A stretch of DNA of 7,118 nt from positions 1-7,118 of the forward strand of contig CAIMVB010000364.1 in the NCBI GenBank assembly GCA_903844785.1, read 5' to 3'. Below are positions 6,602-7,118 of this stretch, one piece after another. A program made the position numbers and the translations under genes. This DNA comes from an uncultured Rhodospirillales bacterium. Lineage in GTDB: Bacteria > Pseudomonadota > Alphaproteobacteria > Acetobacterales > Acetobacteraceae. The notes below the pieces were generated by a model, which was not told the DNA's origin, ran no database searches, and saw nothing but the letters and a program-made list of their open reading frames with translations. Numbering within the stretch: position 1 is the stretch's first letter; every line of letters begins with the position of its first letter.

Positions 6602-7118
6602 AGCGTCTTGCGTTCGCGTTGCTGGCTTGCTGCTCAGTCGCCATTGCTGAAGAACGGCGCTCCGGCCTTTTGGATATGCGCCCGGAAGCGCAAGCGATGC
6701 AGCGTGATGACAGCATGAACCCCGGTATGCTCTGGGTGCTGGATGGGGAAGCGCTTTGGCAGCGCAAACCTGAAACCGGCGCACAGGCTTGCGCCGATTG
6801 CCATGGTGATGCCGCTGCCAGTATGCGCGGTGTCGCGGCGCGCTACCCTGCTTGGGATACGGCAAGCAACGCGCCGATTGATCTGGCTGGTCGCATCACG
6901 CAGTGCCGGGAAGCACGCCAGTCCGCCCCGCCCCTGCCGCGTGAAAGCCATGACCTGCTCGCCCTGAGCAGTTATGTCGCGCATCAATCGCGTGACCTGC
7001 CGATTGCGCCGCCCGAAGAGGCTGGTATGCGCGCCACGCGCGCGGTTGGACAAAGCCTTTACAGGGCGCGGCTTGGGCAACTCGATCTATCCTGCGCGCA
7101 ATGCCATGATGATCACGC
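6598..7118 (+). CDS. soxA: SoxA, dihaem-type c cytochrome of SoxAX, 3'-truncated by the window
   Basis: The first 173 codons are open to the window edge with no stop. A short Sec leader (MKRLAFALLACCSVAIA, cleavage near residue 17) precedes the mature protein. Two haem-binding sites are present, CADCH at 65-69 and CAQCH at 166-170. Cys103, in RITQCREARQ, matches the conserved cysteine that ligates the first haem in dihaem SoxA or makes a disulfide in monohaem forms. LALSSYVAHQSRDLPI (about 122-137) is also typical. Having both haem motifs puts it with dihaem SoxA proteins such as that of Rhodovulum rather than monohaem forms. The C-terminal part with the active-site cysteine that becomes a persulfide is not in the window. 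With SoxX it forms the thiosulfate-conjugating cytochrome. The ATG overlaps the soxZ stop (ATGA). soxB would be expected downstream, but this cannot be seen. Confidence 0.93.
   Translation, partial: MKRLAFALLACCSVAIAEERRSGLLDMRPEAQAMQRDDSMNPGMLWVLDGEALWQRKPETGAQACADCHGDAAASMRGVAARYPAWDTASNAPIDLAGRITQCREARQSAPPLPRESHDLLALSSYVAHQSRDLPIAPPEEAGMRATRAVGQSLYRARLGQLDLSCAQCHDDH

Overview
The window looks like a chromosomal piece of a moderately high-G+C alphaproteobacterium, roughly 60% G+C by eye. A member of the Acetobacteraceae or another Rhodospirillales lineage is my best guess. The basis is the gene content: an orphan Bug-type solute receptor with a Tat-like leader, an Ior-type molybdenum hydroxylase without a flavin subunit, and a soxXYZA block. 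No 16S rRNA or similar marker is present, so the lineage is an inference. I see no mobile elements, tRNA or rRNA genes, or CRISPR arrays.

Layout. (1) Bases 1-680, + strand: the 3' part of a polysaccharide deacetylase/PuuE-like gene that enters from the left. (2) Bases 695-2451, - strand: a two-gene unit, transcribed right to left, encoding a Bug/TctC-type periplasmic binding protein and then a TauE/SafE-family permease. It meets gene 1 tail to tail across 14 bases, where a hairpin contains both stop codons. (3) Bases 2452-2722: a 271-base divergent intergenic region with several inverted repeats, some mutually exclusive. It must hold the start signals of both flanking operons. (4) Bases 2723-7118, + strand: one tight operon of six genes. 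They encode a [2Fe-2S] subunit and a Tat-exported molybdopterin subunit of an isoquinoline-oxidoreductase-like (xanthine dehydrogenase family) enzyme, then SoxX, SoxY, SoxZ and the start of SoxA, which runs off the window.

How the genes work together. SoxYZ carries sulfur intermediates on a C-terminal SoxY cysteine, and the SoxAX cytochrome attaches thiosulfate to it. Hydrolysis by SoxB, expected downstream, is not visible. No SoxCD sulfane dehydrogenase, the usual molybdenum enzyme of this pathway, is in the window. Instead a molybdenum enzyme of an unrelated family ends in a 4-base overlap with the soxX start codon. This arrangement, with a SoxY whose terminal arm reads AACIEG instead of the canonical GGCGG, is the most interesting feature. 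It suggests a variant Sox system in which a xanthine-dehydrogenase-family enzyme either feeds a sulfur substrate to SoxAX/SoxYZ or shares its cytochrome. The divergent permease belongs to a family that includes sulfite and organosulfonate exporters, so it could serve the same metabolism, but this is unproven.
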